The notes below the pieces were generated by a model. It saw only the letters and a program-made list of their open reading frames with translations. It ran no database searches and was not told where the DNA came from. Source: Colwellia maritima (GTDB lineage: Bacteria; Pseudomonadota; Gammaproteobacteria; Enterobacterales; Alteromonadaceae). Taken from it: a DNA stretch of 64,000 nucleotides. Below, one piece after another: positions 8,802 to 16,270 of the stretch (the first letter of the stretch is position 1; each line of letters begins with the position of its first letter). The stretch spans positions 62,001 through 126,000 of the forward strand of contig NZ_JAKKSL010000007.1 in assembly GCF_022669015.1 (NCBI RefSeq), in the 5' to 3' direction. A program made the position numbers and the translations under genes.

Positions 8802-8859
8802 ATTTCGAGGGAATGGGCGCGGCCCCCTAAAAGGGGTTTTGTGCCCATCCCCTCGAAAT
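8802..8859. repeat. Two Tn3-type terminal repeats facing each other across 5 bp
   Basis: ATTTCGAGGGAATGGGC on the left pairs with GCCCATCCCCTCGAAAT on the right (one mismatch). At the centre the arms read CCCC-C, then TAAAA, then GGGG. Because a Tn3 transposase start lies about 100 bases to the right, I read the right arm (from GGGG at 8833) as the left end of a Tn3-family element and the left arm as the right end of a related copy, separated by a 5-bp target-like sequence. The same arrangement occurs at 46.95 kb. Confidence 0.5.
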
Positions 8860-8919
8860 CGGCATCAAGGTCATTATTTAATCAATTAGTTGAGGTATGA
8901 TTATGAAAAAATAATTTAA

Positions 8920-9016
8920 AGGCTTTCCACTATCTCTGATCAACAAACAAAACGTATTCAAATACTCACATCGTCTGAAATTAATGAACTTTATGCTTTA
9001 CCAAACTTTAGTCGGA
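8920..9016 (+). pseudogene. N-terminal fragment of a Tn3-family transposase
   Basis: In the frame of GAT at 8938 the sequence reads DQQTKRIQILTSSEINELYA then LPNFSRT, the characteristic first residues of Tn3 TnpA (ILT.SEI.ELY..P.F). Upstream in frame is a stop and downstream the similarity ends within about 35 residues, at a near-palindrome TGACGTGGTCAACCACGTCA (9018-9037). It is a relic left next to the element end at 8833. Confidence 0.6.
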
Positions 9017-9037
9017 CTGACGTGGTCAACCACGTCA

Positions 9038-9196
9038 ATTGCCACATTCGAGACATTAGTATTTAAACTGTTTCGTTGATTTGAATTAGATTATGTATCG
9101 ATAATGACCACTTAAGCGGACAAAAACTGTTAGTTATAATGTGGAGTGAATCGAAACCTAACTAACTGTTTTATTAATTTAAATTATTTGTTAACA
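9038..9196. other. Short intergenic stretch
   Basis: Nothing coding is visible between the transposase relic and the end of the endonuclease-like gene. ATTATGTATCG and other AT-rich words occur but no convincing promoter pair. Confidence 0.3.
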
Positions 9197-10081
9197 CTAC
9201 GTATCCAACATATCCCATTCTTCACCAAGTACCCGGCGTAATGCAGACACTTTTCCATTTAACATACCCCACTCAAAGTCGTCCCTACCAAGGTTTTCTA
9301 TACCGAATTTTGTTTCCACTTTCTTTGCAGAAGCTAGAGCACCTTTCCAGATTTCAGGGTCAACTTTTTCACCATGAAACTCGACTTTATACCTCAAGTT
9401 TAAGTGGCGGTTATACCAAACCTTTTGAATCATATCGTCTATTTCTATTAGAATTGCGTCCACACTCCGATTATAATCGTGCTCATGCATGTTTAGAGTA
9501 TAATTTTTGAATTCGCCATAATCAGCCGCTAATAACTCTAATTTCTCAGAATAAAAATTTAGCTTATGTTCTTGTTGAGCAAAGAAAGCCAATTGCTCTT
9601 CTTTTGTTAGTTCTAAATCGAGATACTCTAACCTTATTCCATAATTTGACGGCTGATCAAGGATGCTACTTACTCTCTCAAGGTGAAATACCGTCACCTC
9701 AAAATCAACAAGATTCTCTAACTCATGACGCTGAGACAAGGTCAGCTCCTGATTTGTAATAAATACGACACCTTGGGCATTATTTTTAATCACGCCTTCA
9801 GTATCCCCCATAAATTTACTTTTTATTTCAGAAAATGATTTCTGCCCACGAGGAAAATATACCGCTCCGACATATTTGTTAGAGCTTTTAGCACAGAGGA
9901 TATCTTTTCCACCATCGCGACCTCCTAGAGGGTGAGATGGATCAACAGAGTGGTACTGCTCGGATTTAAGAATATGAGCCGATATTCTTTCTGCTGCTTT
10001 CTGACCTTTTGTCCAATTTTGTAAGCGAAACCAAGTTTCGTCGCCTTCAGATGATCTTCTATTGCTCAACGGAGACTCCAT
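9197..10081 (-). CDS. Restriction-endonuclease-like protein
   Basis: A 294-residue protein. After WTKGQKAAERISAHIL comes DPSHPLGGRDGGKDILCAK and then VGAVYFPRGQKSF, which fits the PD-(D/E)xK core (acidic residue, GxDGGxD, then a Q/K strand), followed by GVVFITNQELTLSQRHEL. This set is shared by a widespread but little-studied nuclease-like family in accessory regions. The C-terminal third is helical, possibly a sensor or partner-binding part. It is followed downstream on the same strand by nothing, and preceded by the PIN-like gene 64 bases upstream, so the two probably form an operon. A defence role is inferred, not shown. Confidence 0.6.
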   Translation of the reverse strand: MESPLSNRRSSEGDETWFRLQNWTKGQKAAERISAHILKSEQYHSVDPSHPLGGRDGGKDILCAKSSNKYVGAVYFPRGQKSFSEIKSKFMGDTEGVIKNNAQGVVFITNQELTLSQRHELENLVDFEVTVFHLERVSSILDQPSNYGIRLEYLDLELTKEEQLAFFAQQEHKLNFYSEKLELLAADYGEFKNYTLNMHEHDYNRSVDAILIEIDDMIQKVWYNRHLNLRYKVEFHGEKVDPEIWKGALASAKKVETKFGIENLGRDDFEWGMLNGKVSALRRVLGEEWDMLDT

Positions 10082-10145
10082 ATATGTGTAATACCAACGC
10101 CCAAATATCCGACTAATGAATGGTTGATTGTTTGATAAGGGGTAA

Positions 10146-11033
10146 TTAACATAAATATTGTTCTAAATCCGAAAGGCGACGATGTAATTTCGCTTTCGTT
10201 TTAAACTTATCTCTTAGCAGCATATTATAAATATGCTTTTCTCCTATGATAATATCACAATATTGGGATGCTAAAGCAACTCCTCCCCAGTCCATCAAAT
10301 CATTTGATGTAGGGTTATAGTTTGGGTTTTTCAATACTTGCTTATTTAAGTGGATTTCCAGTGCTCTTGAAGGCATAAAATTAAGAATTTGACTAATTCT
10401 TTCTTTCCCTAATGCCATAAACAATTCAAACTCGATCTCCCAATATTCGAGGACTTCGGATAAAGGCTCCTCTATATCCGCTAATGCCATTGCATCAAGG
10501 GTATCTTGCCACTGTCCTTTTGGAACAGTACTACACATTTTACTAACTTTTGTTAAGTGGTCTTTAAAATCTTCATTATGTTCAGTTTTATGAAATCCAC
10601 CAATTTTTTTTCCGCCTACTTGTTCGCCTGTTAAAATTGCACGTTCCATAAATTCTGGAATGTCAACATTTAATTTTTCACCGTAAGCGTGCTGAACACC
10701 TTTACCGAAAAGTTGAAAGTATCGTGGCTTAATAATTGGGAAATTTGATTTCAGTGCTCTTTCTATTTCATTTATTACAATTGATTTATATGAAGCTAAT
10801 GTTACACCTTTTGAGTACTTAAACATTACCTCTCCTAATCTATTTCTTCTACCTTCATTAGAAATAGTACTAGTTTCAATATAATGTGCATTTGAGAGTG
10901 GAAAAACAATGTCACCCGTTCGTACTTTATCGTTTAATCTTTCAAGTAAAATTACTGAACTATCAGATGTATCCTTACCATGATGTATTTTTGCTAAATC
11001 AATCCATATATTTTGATCTAGATATATGTGCAT
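10146..11033 (-). CDS. PIN-like domain protein
   Basis: A 295-residue protein starting MHIYLDQNIWIDLAKIH, the first acidic strand of a PIN-like nuclease fold. Later acidic positions are DTLDAMALADIEEPL and, near the end, NDLMDWGGVALASQYCDIII, where the Asp pair would complete the metal site. It lies 64 bases upstream of the endonuclease-like gene on the same strand. Long insert compared with the roughly 130 residues of VapC-type toxins, so it belongs to the larger PIN-like families often seen in defence islands. Substrate unknown. Confidence 0.55.
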   Translation of the reverse strand: MHIYLDQNIWIDLAKIHHGKDTSDSSVILLERLNDKVRTGDIVFPLSNAHYIETSTISNEGRRNRLGEVMFKYSKGVTLASYKSIVINEIERALKSNFPIIKPRYFQLFGKGVQHAYGEKLNVDIPEFMERAILTGEQVGGKKIGGFHKTEHNEDFKDHLTKVSKMCSTVPKGQWQDTLDAMALADIEEPLSEVLEYWEIEFELFMALGKERISQILNFMPSRALEIHLNKQVLKNPNYNPTSNDLMDWGGVALASQYCDIIIGEKHIYNMLLRDKFKTKAKLHRRLSDLEQYLC

Positions 11034-11322
11034 GCAGACTACTCCTTGCCGCCTAACTTATTATGTAGACGTCTCATTAACTCCCACCTACTTGATAGTT
11101 GAATAAATTAACTCAAAACTCTTTAATTTCAAAGCTTTATTGCATTATTGTAGAAGTTTTCATGGGCAGCTCAGGTTATTCTTGATACGTCTCAGTATAA
11201 CCTGTTAAAGAAATATCATAATAATAACTTTGTTTTCAAATACTTAAGATGGTGGCGTACTGGTCGGTGTGTGTTATTTAGAAGTATCCCTCACACACAT
11301 GATTTATTCATTAACCTCATAT
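11034..11322. other. Intergenic region left of the IS110-type element
   Basis: No gene or repeat supported. The sequence GACTACTCCTTGCCGCC at 11038 begins just upstream of the PIN-like start and may carry its promoter on the minus strand. Confidence 0.3.
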
Positions 11323-11335
11323 ATGGTCTCCTCCC

Positions 11336-11560
11336 GTATTGCAAGGTTTAACTCATCGATAACAGGGACAGGATTGCTGTCATATATACGGTCTTTTAAT
11401 GAAGTTTAGTGCTTCTGACCTCGATGTATTACGCGCATATTGTCCTTATCAGCTCGTCGAACTCATAGTTCTTTGAGGTTATCAGGTTTTCAATATGCAG
11501 GTTTTACCTGTTATGTCATCGTTTCGTTCTACCCACGCAATTCGTTGAAGAGTGGTTTAC
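11336..11560 (-). ncRNA. Candidate bridge/seeker RNA region of the IS110-type element
   Basis: This 225-base non-coding stretch lies between the transposase stop and the subterminal repeat, on the downstream side where IS1111-group elements encode their guide RNA. It contains short complementary words such as ATGCAGGTTTTACCTG (about 11494). I cannot fold it reliably by eye; the call is by position only. Confidence 0.3.
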
Positions 11561-12574
11561 TTATACTGCTGAGTATCCCTCACCAGAGACGGTAATAGCC
11601 CAAGCCATTCTCGCCATTTTGTTGGCATAAGCTACACATGCTCGGTTATGCCCCCGAGTTTGAACAAGTCGGTTTATCCATTGACTTAATTTATCATTTT
11701 TCGTTTTTGCTCTTGAAACAACGGCCTTAGCTCCCTGAATTAATAAACACCTTAGATAACTATTTCCTCGTTTACTTATCCCTAGTAAAGTATCTTTACC
11801 GCCACTGCTGTGTTGTCGGGGGACTATACCTAATGATGCTGAAACATCACGACCTCGTTGATAATTACTCCCATTACCAACTTCATTAAAATAGGCGCTT
11901 GATACCATAGGACCAAACCCTGGTATTGTTTGAATTCGCTGACAAATAGTATTGCTTTTTACTGTCTCAACAATTAATTTACCATACTCTTCAATACAAG
12001 AATCCAATACGTTTAATTGCGTTTGTAGTTGCCTAAGTATGGTTTTAAACGCCCCTGATAATGACTTGGTTTCATCATTTAACATTAAGGTGATATTTTT
12101 GCGTATATTGTTTACACCTTGGTTTAAAATAATGCCATATTCAGCGATTAGCCCTCTGATTTGGTTACATAGTGCAGTTCTTTGTCTAACGGCTAACTCT
12201 CTCGCTTTGTGCTGTGCTTGATTATCTTGCTGCTCAATTGTTTTAATTCCAACACTATTAATATGTGGTTGTTTAGCTGCAACAGCAATTGCTAGCGCAT
12301 CGTTATAATCATTTTTATTGCCAATTAAAAAAGCTTTCACATGTTGAGGTGGAATAAGCTTTACCTTATGACCACACTTTTGTATTTCTCTTGCCCAAAA
12401 GTGGGAAGTTGCACAAGCTTCTAAAGCAACTAAACAAGATGGATGGTTTTGAAAGAATGCCAATACTTGTACTCGTTTTAACATTTTCTTTCTAACTAAG
12501 CGTCCTTGGTCATTGCAACAGACAACATGAAAAAATCTTTTTGCTATATCTAACCCAATTGTTGTAATCTTCAT
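11561..12574 (-). CDS. IS110-family transposase
   Basis: A 337-residue DEDD-type transposase. The N-terminal RuvC-like domain shows IGLDIAKRFFHV (Asp), LVALEACATSHFW (Glu) and GNKNDYNDALAIA (two Asp); the C-terminal Transposase_20 domain has IPGFGPMVSSAYF and SLGIVPRQHSSGGKDTLLGI with the catalytic serine region. Full length and undisturbed. Such enzymes insert their element at short targets chosen by an element-encoded guide RNA. Placed with the IS1111 group because of the subterminal repeats. Confidence 0.9.
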   Translation of the reverse strand: MKITTIGLDIAKRFFHVVCCNDQGRLVRKKMLKRVQVLAFFQNHPSCLVALEACATSHFWAREIQKCGHKVKLIPPQHVKAFLIGNKNDYNDALAIAVAAKQPHINSVGIKTIEQQDNQAQHKARELAVRQRTALCNQIRGLIAEYGIILNQGVNNIRKNITLMLNDETKSLSGAFKTILRQLQTQLNVLDSCIEEYGKLIVETVKSNTICQRIQTIPGFGPMVSSAYFNEVGNGSNYQRGRDVSASLGIVPRQHSSGGKDTLLGISKRGNSYLRCLLIQGAKAVVSRAKTKNDKLSQWINRLVQTRGHNRACVAYANKMARMAWAITVSGEGYSAV

Positions 12575-12650
12575 CTTGGTCTTCTCCTATTTTGATTGTA
12601 TGTAATAACTTCAATCATGGCACATAGATGCCGTTTGGGAGGAGACCATC

Positions 12651-13437
12651 ACATCAGCTCGGGATAAAAATTGAACTAATTGCCTGTTCCACGATCCGAT
12701 CTTTCGACCAAGAAAAAACAGAAAGATAATAAGGAACAGGCATGAATAAACTAGTTGAAATATTCTGTGATGTCGATGATTTTTGCCGCGTATTTATTCC
12801 ACAGTGGGAAAAACAGTTAATTGCTGATGGTAATATCAAGCGAAAACGATCATGTCGTATGACTATGAGCGAAATAATGACTGTCCTTATCGCTTTTCAT
12901 ACATCAAATCATCGCGACTTTAAAAATTATTATAAAGGTTTTATCGCTAAATTTTACCATTCACATTTCCCTAATTTATTGAGCTACACTCGATTTTTAG
13001 AAGTGATGCCTAAAGCTATTGTTCCGCTTTCTAGCTACTTTTCAATACTTAAAGGTGAATCTACAGGTATTGAGTTCATTGACTCTACAAGTATAAAAGT
13101 ATGTCATAACTTGAGAATACCTAGACACAAAACATTTGACGGTATAGCCGAACGCGGCAAAGGAACAATGGGTTGGTTTTATGGATTCAAACTGCACTTA
13201 GTCACTAACTTTAAAGGTGAAATAGTTGATGCTAAATTAACTACTGGCAATGTGCACGACACAAAACCTGTATTAGAATTAGCAAAAAATCTCAAAGGAA
13301 AATTGTACGCTGATAAAGGCTACATTAGTAAAAAGTTAACAGCCAACTTAAAAGCAAAAGGTGTCGATTTGATAACAACGGTTCGCAGTAATATGAAAGC
13401 CAAAGCTATGTCATTATGGGATAGAGCAATGCTATCT
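12651..13437 (+). mobile_element. IS982-family element copy 1, left part
   Basis: The left end ACATCAGCTCGGG (12651) corresponds to ACCTCAGCTCGGG of the intact copy at 31723. The element runs to TATCT at 13433-13437, where Tn-A has inserted; its right part resumes at 31389. Apart from the interruption the two copies are nearly the same length. Confidence 0.85.
12742..13437 (+). pseudogene. IS982 transposase, 5' part, interrupted by Tn-A
   Basis: Begins MNKLVEIFCDVDDFCRVF and keeps the first two catalytic acids (FIDSTSIKV and LYADKGYIS), but the frame is broken after SLWDRAMLS by the transposon. The last catalytic Glu (RRFIIETINDQ) lies 18 kb away at 31394 onward. Apparent residues after SEVRPGK are transposon sequence. 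RBS AAGGAACAGGC precedes the ATG. Inactive unless Tn-A leaves precisely. Confidence 0.9.
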
Positions 13438-13702
13438 GAGGTCCGGCCGGGAAAAGTGTTGAATTTAGCCACTAATCTTGTAATCGGTTGAAATATATTG
13501 GATTATTAAACTAAAAGTTCGAAGGCCATTGGCTTGCTTTGTTAGGTCTATCTCAAAACTTCCCTGTCTTCCTAAGTGTTCAGTGTGATAAGGCGAAAAA
13601 GCAGCCATGTGCTCTCGAGTAATATTATACCCTTCCGACTTTAATTGGTTAAAGACTTCAGTCATCGCATTTACATTGTACAAAATCGCAAAGTTAGCCA
13701 GT
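13438..13702 (+). repeat. Long left terminal repeat of Tn-A
   Basis: About 265 bases are similar, in inverted orientation, to the right end (about 31124-31388). The outer 40 bases are nearly identical (GAGGTCCGGCCGG then AAAAGTGTTGAATTTAGCCA) and the inner part is a copy of the 3' end of tnpA. Confidence 0.8.
13465..13702 (-). pseudogene. tnpA 3'-end fragment at the left end of Tn-A
   Basis: The minus strand reads LYNVNAMTEVFNQLKSEGYN, HMAAFSPYHTEHLGRQGSFE and so on, matching the final residues of the transposase at the other end of the element (31.14-31.32 kb). It is the coding part of the long terminal repeat, not an independent gene. It probably arose when a copy of the right end became the left end. 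Confidence 0.85.
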
Positions 13703-13886
13703 AAAGTGCCTGTTTCGTGTGTAATGGGTTTTCATATTTTAGAAAGGCTATTACACCAATATGGGTAGCTTTATTTTAGGAGAGTTTTTTCGTTTGTAAA
13801 CATGAGGAGTTTGAAGTCCAACGGTACGATAACGCACTAAGATCACTTTGTTAAGTTAGCCCTTTTATATACTTCCATTTTTAGGA
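13703..13886. other. Intergenic, inner side of Tn-A left end
   Basis: No gene seen. GAGGAGTTTGAAGTCCAACG (about 13804) resembles GGGGTCTGAAGTCCAATG at about 26460, on the border between cargo and transposition genes; the pair may mark an older cargo boundary. Confidence 0.3.
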
Positions 13887-14000
13887 TTATTTAACTAAAA
13901 ACAGAAGTAGAATAGCACATATTATATTAATGGTTAATTTTAAAGGGTCGGCTACTTCCGCTTCTAACATATCCACATATTCTCGTTGTTTAGACTTCAT
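13887..14000 (-). CDS. Tiny membrane-anchored protein (37 aa)
   Basis: Minus-strand ATG at 14000 opens MKSKQREYVDMLEAEVADP followed by a C-terminal hydrophobic segment LTINIICAILLLFLVK ending at 13887. The arrangement (charged start, single helix) is that of a tiny tail-anchored protein. No clear ribosome binding site. It may have a metal-island role like the other small membrane protein at 14.9 kb; that is only position-based. Confidence 0.4.
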   Translation of the reverse strand: MKSKQREYVDMLEAEVADPLKLTINIICAILLLFLVK

Positions 14001-14077
14001 TATTTATCAAAGAAAAATACTGACTTGTATGAAGGTGCTATATTAGGGAATGAGTCAATTTTCAATTTAACCTTTTT

Positions 14078-14832
14078 ATGAATCATCTATTTCTTAGTAA
14101 TCACTACGTTTTATATATTGGAAGTAGTTTTGACACAATTTTGCATCGACATCATGCGGCTCAAGTATGCATCGGATTAAACAATACATTTCAATTGATA
14201 GATAAGAACGGGTTATCAGAAACTTTTGAAGCAGTTGTTATAGCAGCTAATGCTGATCATAGGTTAGTAGCCCCTGATACGATCATTGCTACATTATTTT
14301 TGGACATTCAAAGTAATCCTTATCAAACTATATCTAAACAATATGGCTTATGTGAAAGTAAACCTTTCAAGTCGTTAAGTTTTTCGAAAGAACTTATTAT
14401 CGAATTAGGTAACATTCAGTTTAAGGGGATATTTAAGGAGTCAGCGAAAAAAATCATCGATGAGCTAATCATTCCTTCCTCTTCAAATATCAGAATTGAT
14501 CCGCGCGTAAGAGAAGTATTACGACAATTGAACACGTGTATAGATAGCCAGATCCCTCTAAGTGAATTGGCCCAAAGTGTACATATATCGCCCAGTCGAT
14601 TAGCGCATCTTTTAAAGAGGAAGTTGGGACACCTATTCGTCGTTATTCACTGTGGTGTCGAATTCGTAGCGCTATGGAATTTGCAGTTAAGCAATGTTCT
14701 TTAACAGATGGTGCACATCACGGTGGCTTTACAGACTCAGCTCACTTTTCTAAAGTATTTAAACAAATGTATGGTATTTCTCCCTCCAAGATTGTTAATA
14801 GACAAATACCAGTAACAGTTATTTTTCAATGA
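14078..14832 (+). CDS. AraC-family regulator, one frameshift
   Basis: The N-terminal part (LHRHHAAQVCIGLNNTFQLI) is a cupin-like sensor; the first HTH reads IPLSELAQSVHISPSRLAHL. At a T4 run (14620-14623) one added T restores F-K-EVGTPIRRYSLWCRIR and the second HTH SAMEFAVKQCSLTDGAHHGG, DSAHFSKVFKQMYGISPSKI, with the stop at 14830-14832. So the full protein is about 251 residues. It reads divergently from the metal genes and could regulate cargo genes. The ligand is unknown. Confidence 0.75.
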
Positions 14833-14863
14833 TATAATCTTATCAGAAATGATTTTGGTATCT

Positions 14864-15031
14864 TTAATTTTTGTAGTATACCAATAAACATAATCCAGAT
14901 AATAAGAACAATGGATGCAATATAATGCCATGAAAAACTGAAATATCAGCAATAAAACCGTGAAAAAAAGTAGCCAAAATTATAATTATAGCCGTAAAAA
15001 GCAATAACATATTGGTTAAAAGTCTTTTCAT
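14864..15031 (-). CDS. Small membrane protein (55 aa)
   Basis: Minus-strand ATG at 15031 with TAGGTGAAATA in front; stop at 14864. The 55 residues contain two hydrophobic segments (LLLFTAIIIILATFFHGF and ILHPLFLLSGLCLLVYY). It overlaps nothing else on its strand and is the last gene before the AraC gene's 3' end. A longer alternative frame on the same strand (14737-14952) has no start signal and is rejected. Function unknown. Confidence 0.5.
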   Translation of the reverse strand: MKRLLTNMLLLFTAIIIILATFFHGFIADISVFHGIILHPLFLLSGLCLLVYYKN

Positions 15032-15332
15032 TATTTCACCTACTAACTTGATGTATAGTTAGTTATAGAATGTCAGAGATTTATTTACTTTACTTGTATT
15101 AATTAGCTATTATCATATGCATTCAGTCAATTATCGACCTCTTCTCAACCATCTGAATTAAAAGGGATACTCATAGCACCTTTGTACCCTTCAATTGCTT
15201 CATTACAAACTTGTATTGTTGTCTCGGAAACAATCCCTCTTAGAGAACGACATTACCTATGTTTTCTCACATCAGGATTGAAGTTACAATGTAACTCATT
15301 TGGTGCCTAGCTAAGTATGGGAAGTCCAAGGA
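15032..15332. other. Intergenic region upstream of the small membrane gene
   Basis: About 300 bases without a supported gene. It contains the palindrome AGTTACAATGTAACT at about 15286 and an unstarted forward frame that looks like noise. The promoter of the 55-residue protein should lie at its left edge. Confidence 0.3.
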
Positions 15333-15821
15333 TTAAAATTCCTTACCAATACTATTTATCAAAAGATAAATAAAAACACCTATCATGATGAAAACATCTG
15401 CAAAATTAAAAATACCTGTTCGAAAAGAATAAATACCTACATTCAAGAAATCAATAACGGCTCCATTGTTCGCTATTCGATCATAAAAATTACTAAGTCC
15501 CCCTGAAAAGACTACAGATAAACTTATTAATGAAATTCGAGATTGGTTGCTATTTATTATTAAATAGCTCAATAAACAAATTAGCCCTCCTCCTACAGCC
15601 ACTGTAAAAATTAAAAAGCGAGTAAATTCACTTAACTGACTTCCAATGCTTAAGAAAGCTCCTTTATTTTCATAAACTCCTATTCTAATTAAGTCGTTAA
15701 GATAACTAAAAGTTTCGTGTTTAGGCAAATGTGCTAATGCCAATGTTTTAGTTAACTGATCTACAAAAACCAAAAAAAACATAATAAAAAACACTGTATA
15801 TATTCTTTCGATAATGCTCAT
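15333..15821 (-). CDS. lspA: Signal peptidase II (LspA), metal-island type
   Basis: A 162-residue four-helix membrane protease. Conserved pieces are VDQLTKTLA, YENKGAFLSIG, SGGLSNFYDRI with catalytic Asp114 and FNFADVFIMIG with Asp142. It cleaves lipoprotein signal peptides. Plasmid and transposon copies of lspA recur in lead/zinc/cadmium islands, where the related PbrC/PbrBC proteins occur; its exact job there is not settled. It is the last gene in the same-strand run that begins with the RND operon, 64 bases after the P-II-like gene. Confidence 0.9.
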   Translation of the reverse strand: MSIIERIYTVFFIMFFLVFVDQLTKTLALAHLPKHETFSYLNDLIRIGVYENKGAFLSIGSQLSEFTRFLIFTVAVGGGLICLLSYLIINSNQSRISLISLSVVFSGGLSNFYDRIANNGAVIDFLNVGIYSFRTGIFNFADVFIMIGVFIYLLINSIGKEF

Positions 15822-15885
15822 TCATACTCCTTCTTGATAATAAACCTTGTGCAATAAAAAATCACACAAGGTTTTAGAGGTACAA

Positions 15886-16212
15886 CTAATTTTTGATTAC
15901 TTCAATCCTACTAATATCTAATACATAAACCCAACCGACAATGTCTTGGCCTGTTCGCCCGTGTAGTTGAATTATTTGAATAGCTTCTTCAGCTCGTTCA
16001 TCTTCACATATCAGTTCTAGTTTTGCTTCAGTAATGAAACCTTCACCAAATTCTATCGAGTAGTCCTTTTCTTTATTGTCTAATGCATCAAGATTTCCAG
16101 AAACATCACTTATTGATAAATTACAATATATCTTATTTAATTTAGCATTCTTGAGTGCGTGAACGACGTCAGCAATTCGATTCCTGTGAATAAACGCTTT
16201 TATTTCTTTCAT
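15886..16212 (-). CDS. P-II-like protein of metal-efflux operon
   Basis: A 108-residue ferredoxin-fold protein beginning MKEIKAFIHRNRIADVVHAL and ending GRTGQDIVGWVYVLDISRIE, the P-II B- and C-loop pattern. The T-loop lacks the usual uridylylation Tyr context and is short. Proteins of this kind are found next to HME-RND pumps and are thought to sense metal or nucleotide and act on the pump. It follows the RND pump gene by 58 bases on the same strand, so co-transcription is likely. Confidence 0.8.
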   Translation of the reverse strand: MKEIKAFIHRNRIADVVHALKNAKLNKIYCNLSISDVSGNLDALDNKEKDYSIEFGEGFITEAKLELICEDERAEEAIQIIQLHGRTGQDIVGWVYVLDISRIEVIKN

Positions 16213-16270
16213 AATTTAATTCCTTTACCAGAGTAGTTACCTTCCAACTAAAATAGCCGGAAGGTACAAA

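Larger units (their letters stand above)
11323..12649 (-). mobile_element. IS110-family element, IS1111-like, with subterminal inverted repeats
   Basis: A single transposase gene is bracketed by a perfect 13-bp inverted repeat: ATGGTCTCCTCCC at 11323-11335 and GGGAGGAGACCAT at 12637-12649. Subterminal repeats of this kind mark the IS1111 group; true ends may extend a few bases beyond. It abuts the left terminal repeat of an IS982 copy at about 12651, with no obvious target duplication, as expected for this family. The side downstream of the transposase has 225 non-coding bases. Confidence 0.75.

Noticed and set aside
8802..8859. Transcription terminator
   Set aside because: Stem has no T run and sits beside a Tn3 transposase start; the GGGG and CCCC around a 5-base centre fit transposon ends better.
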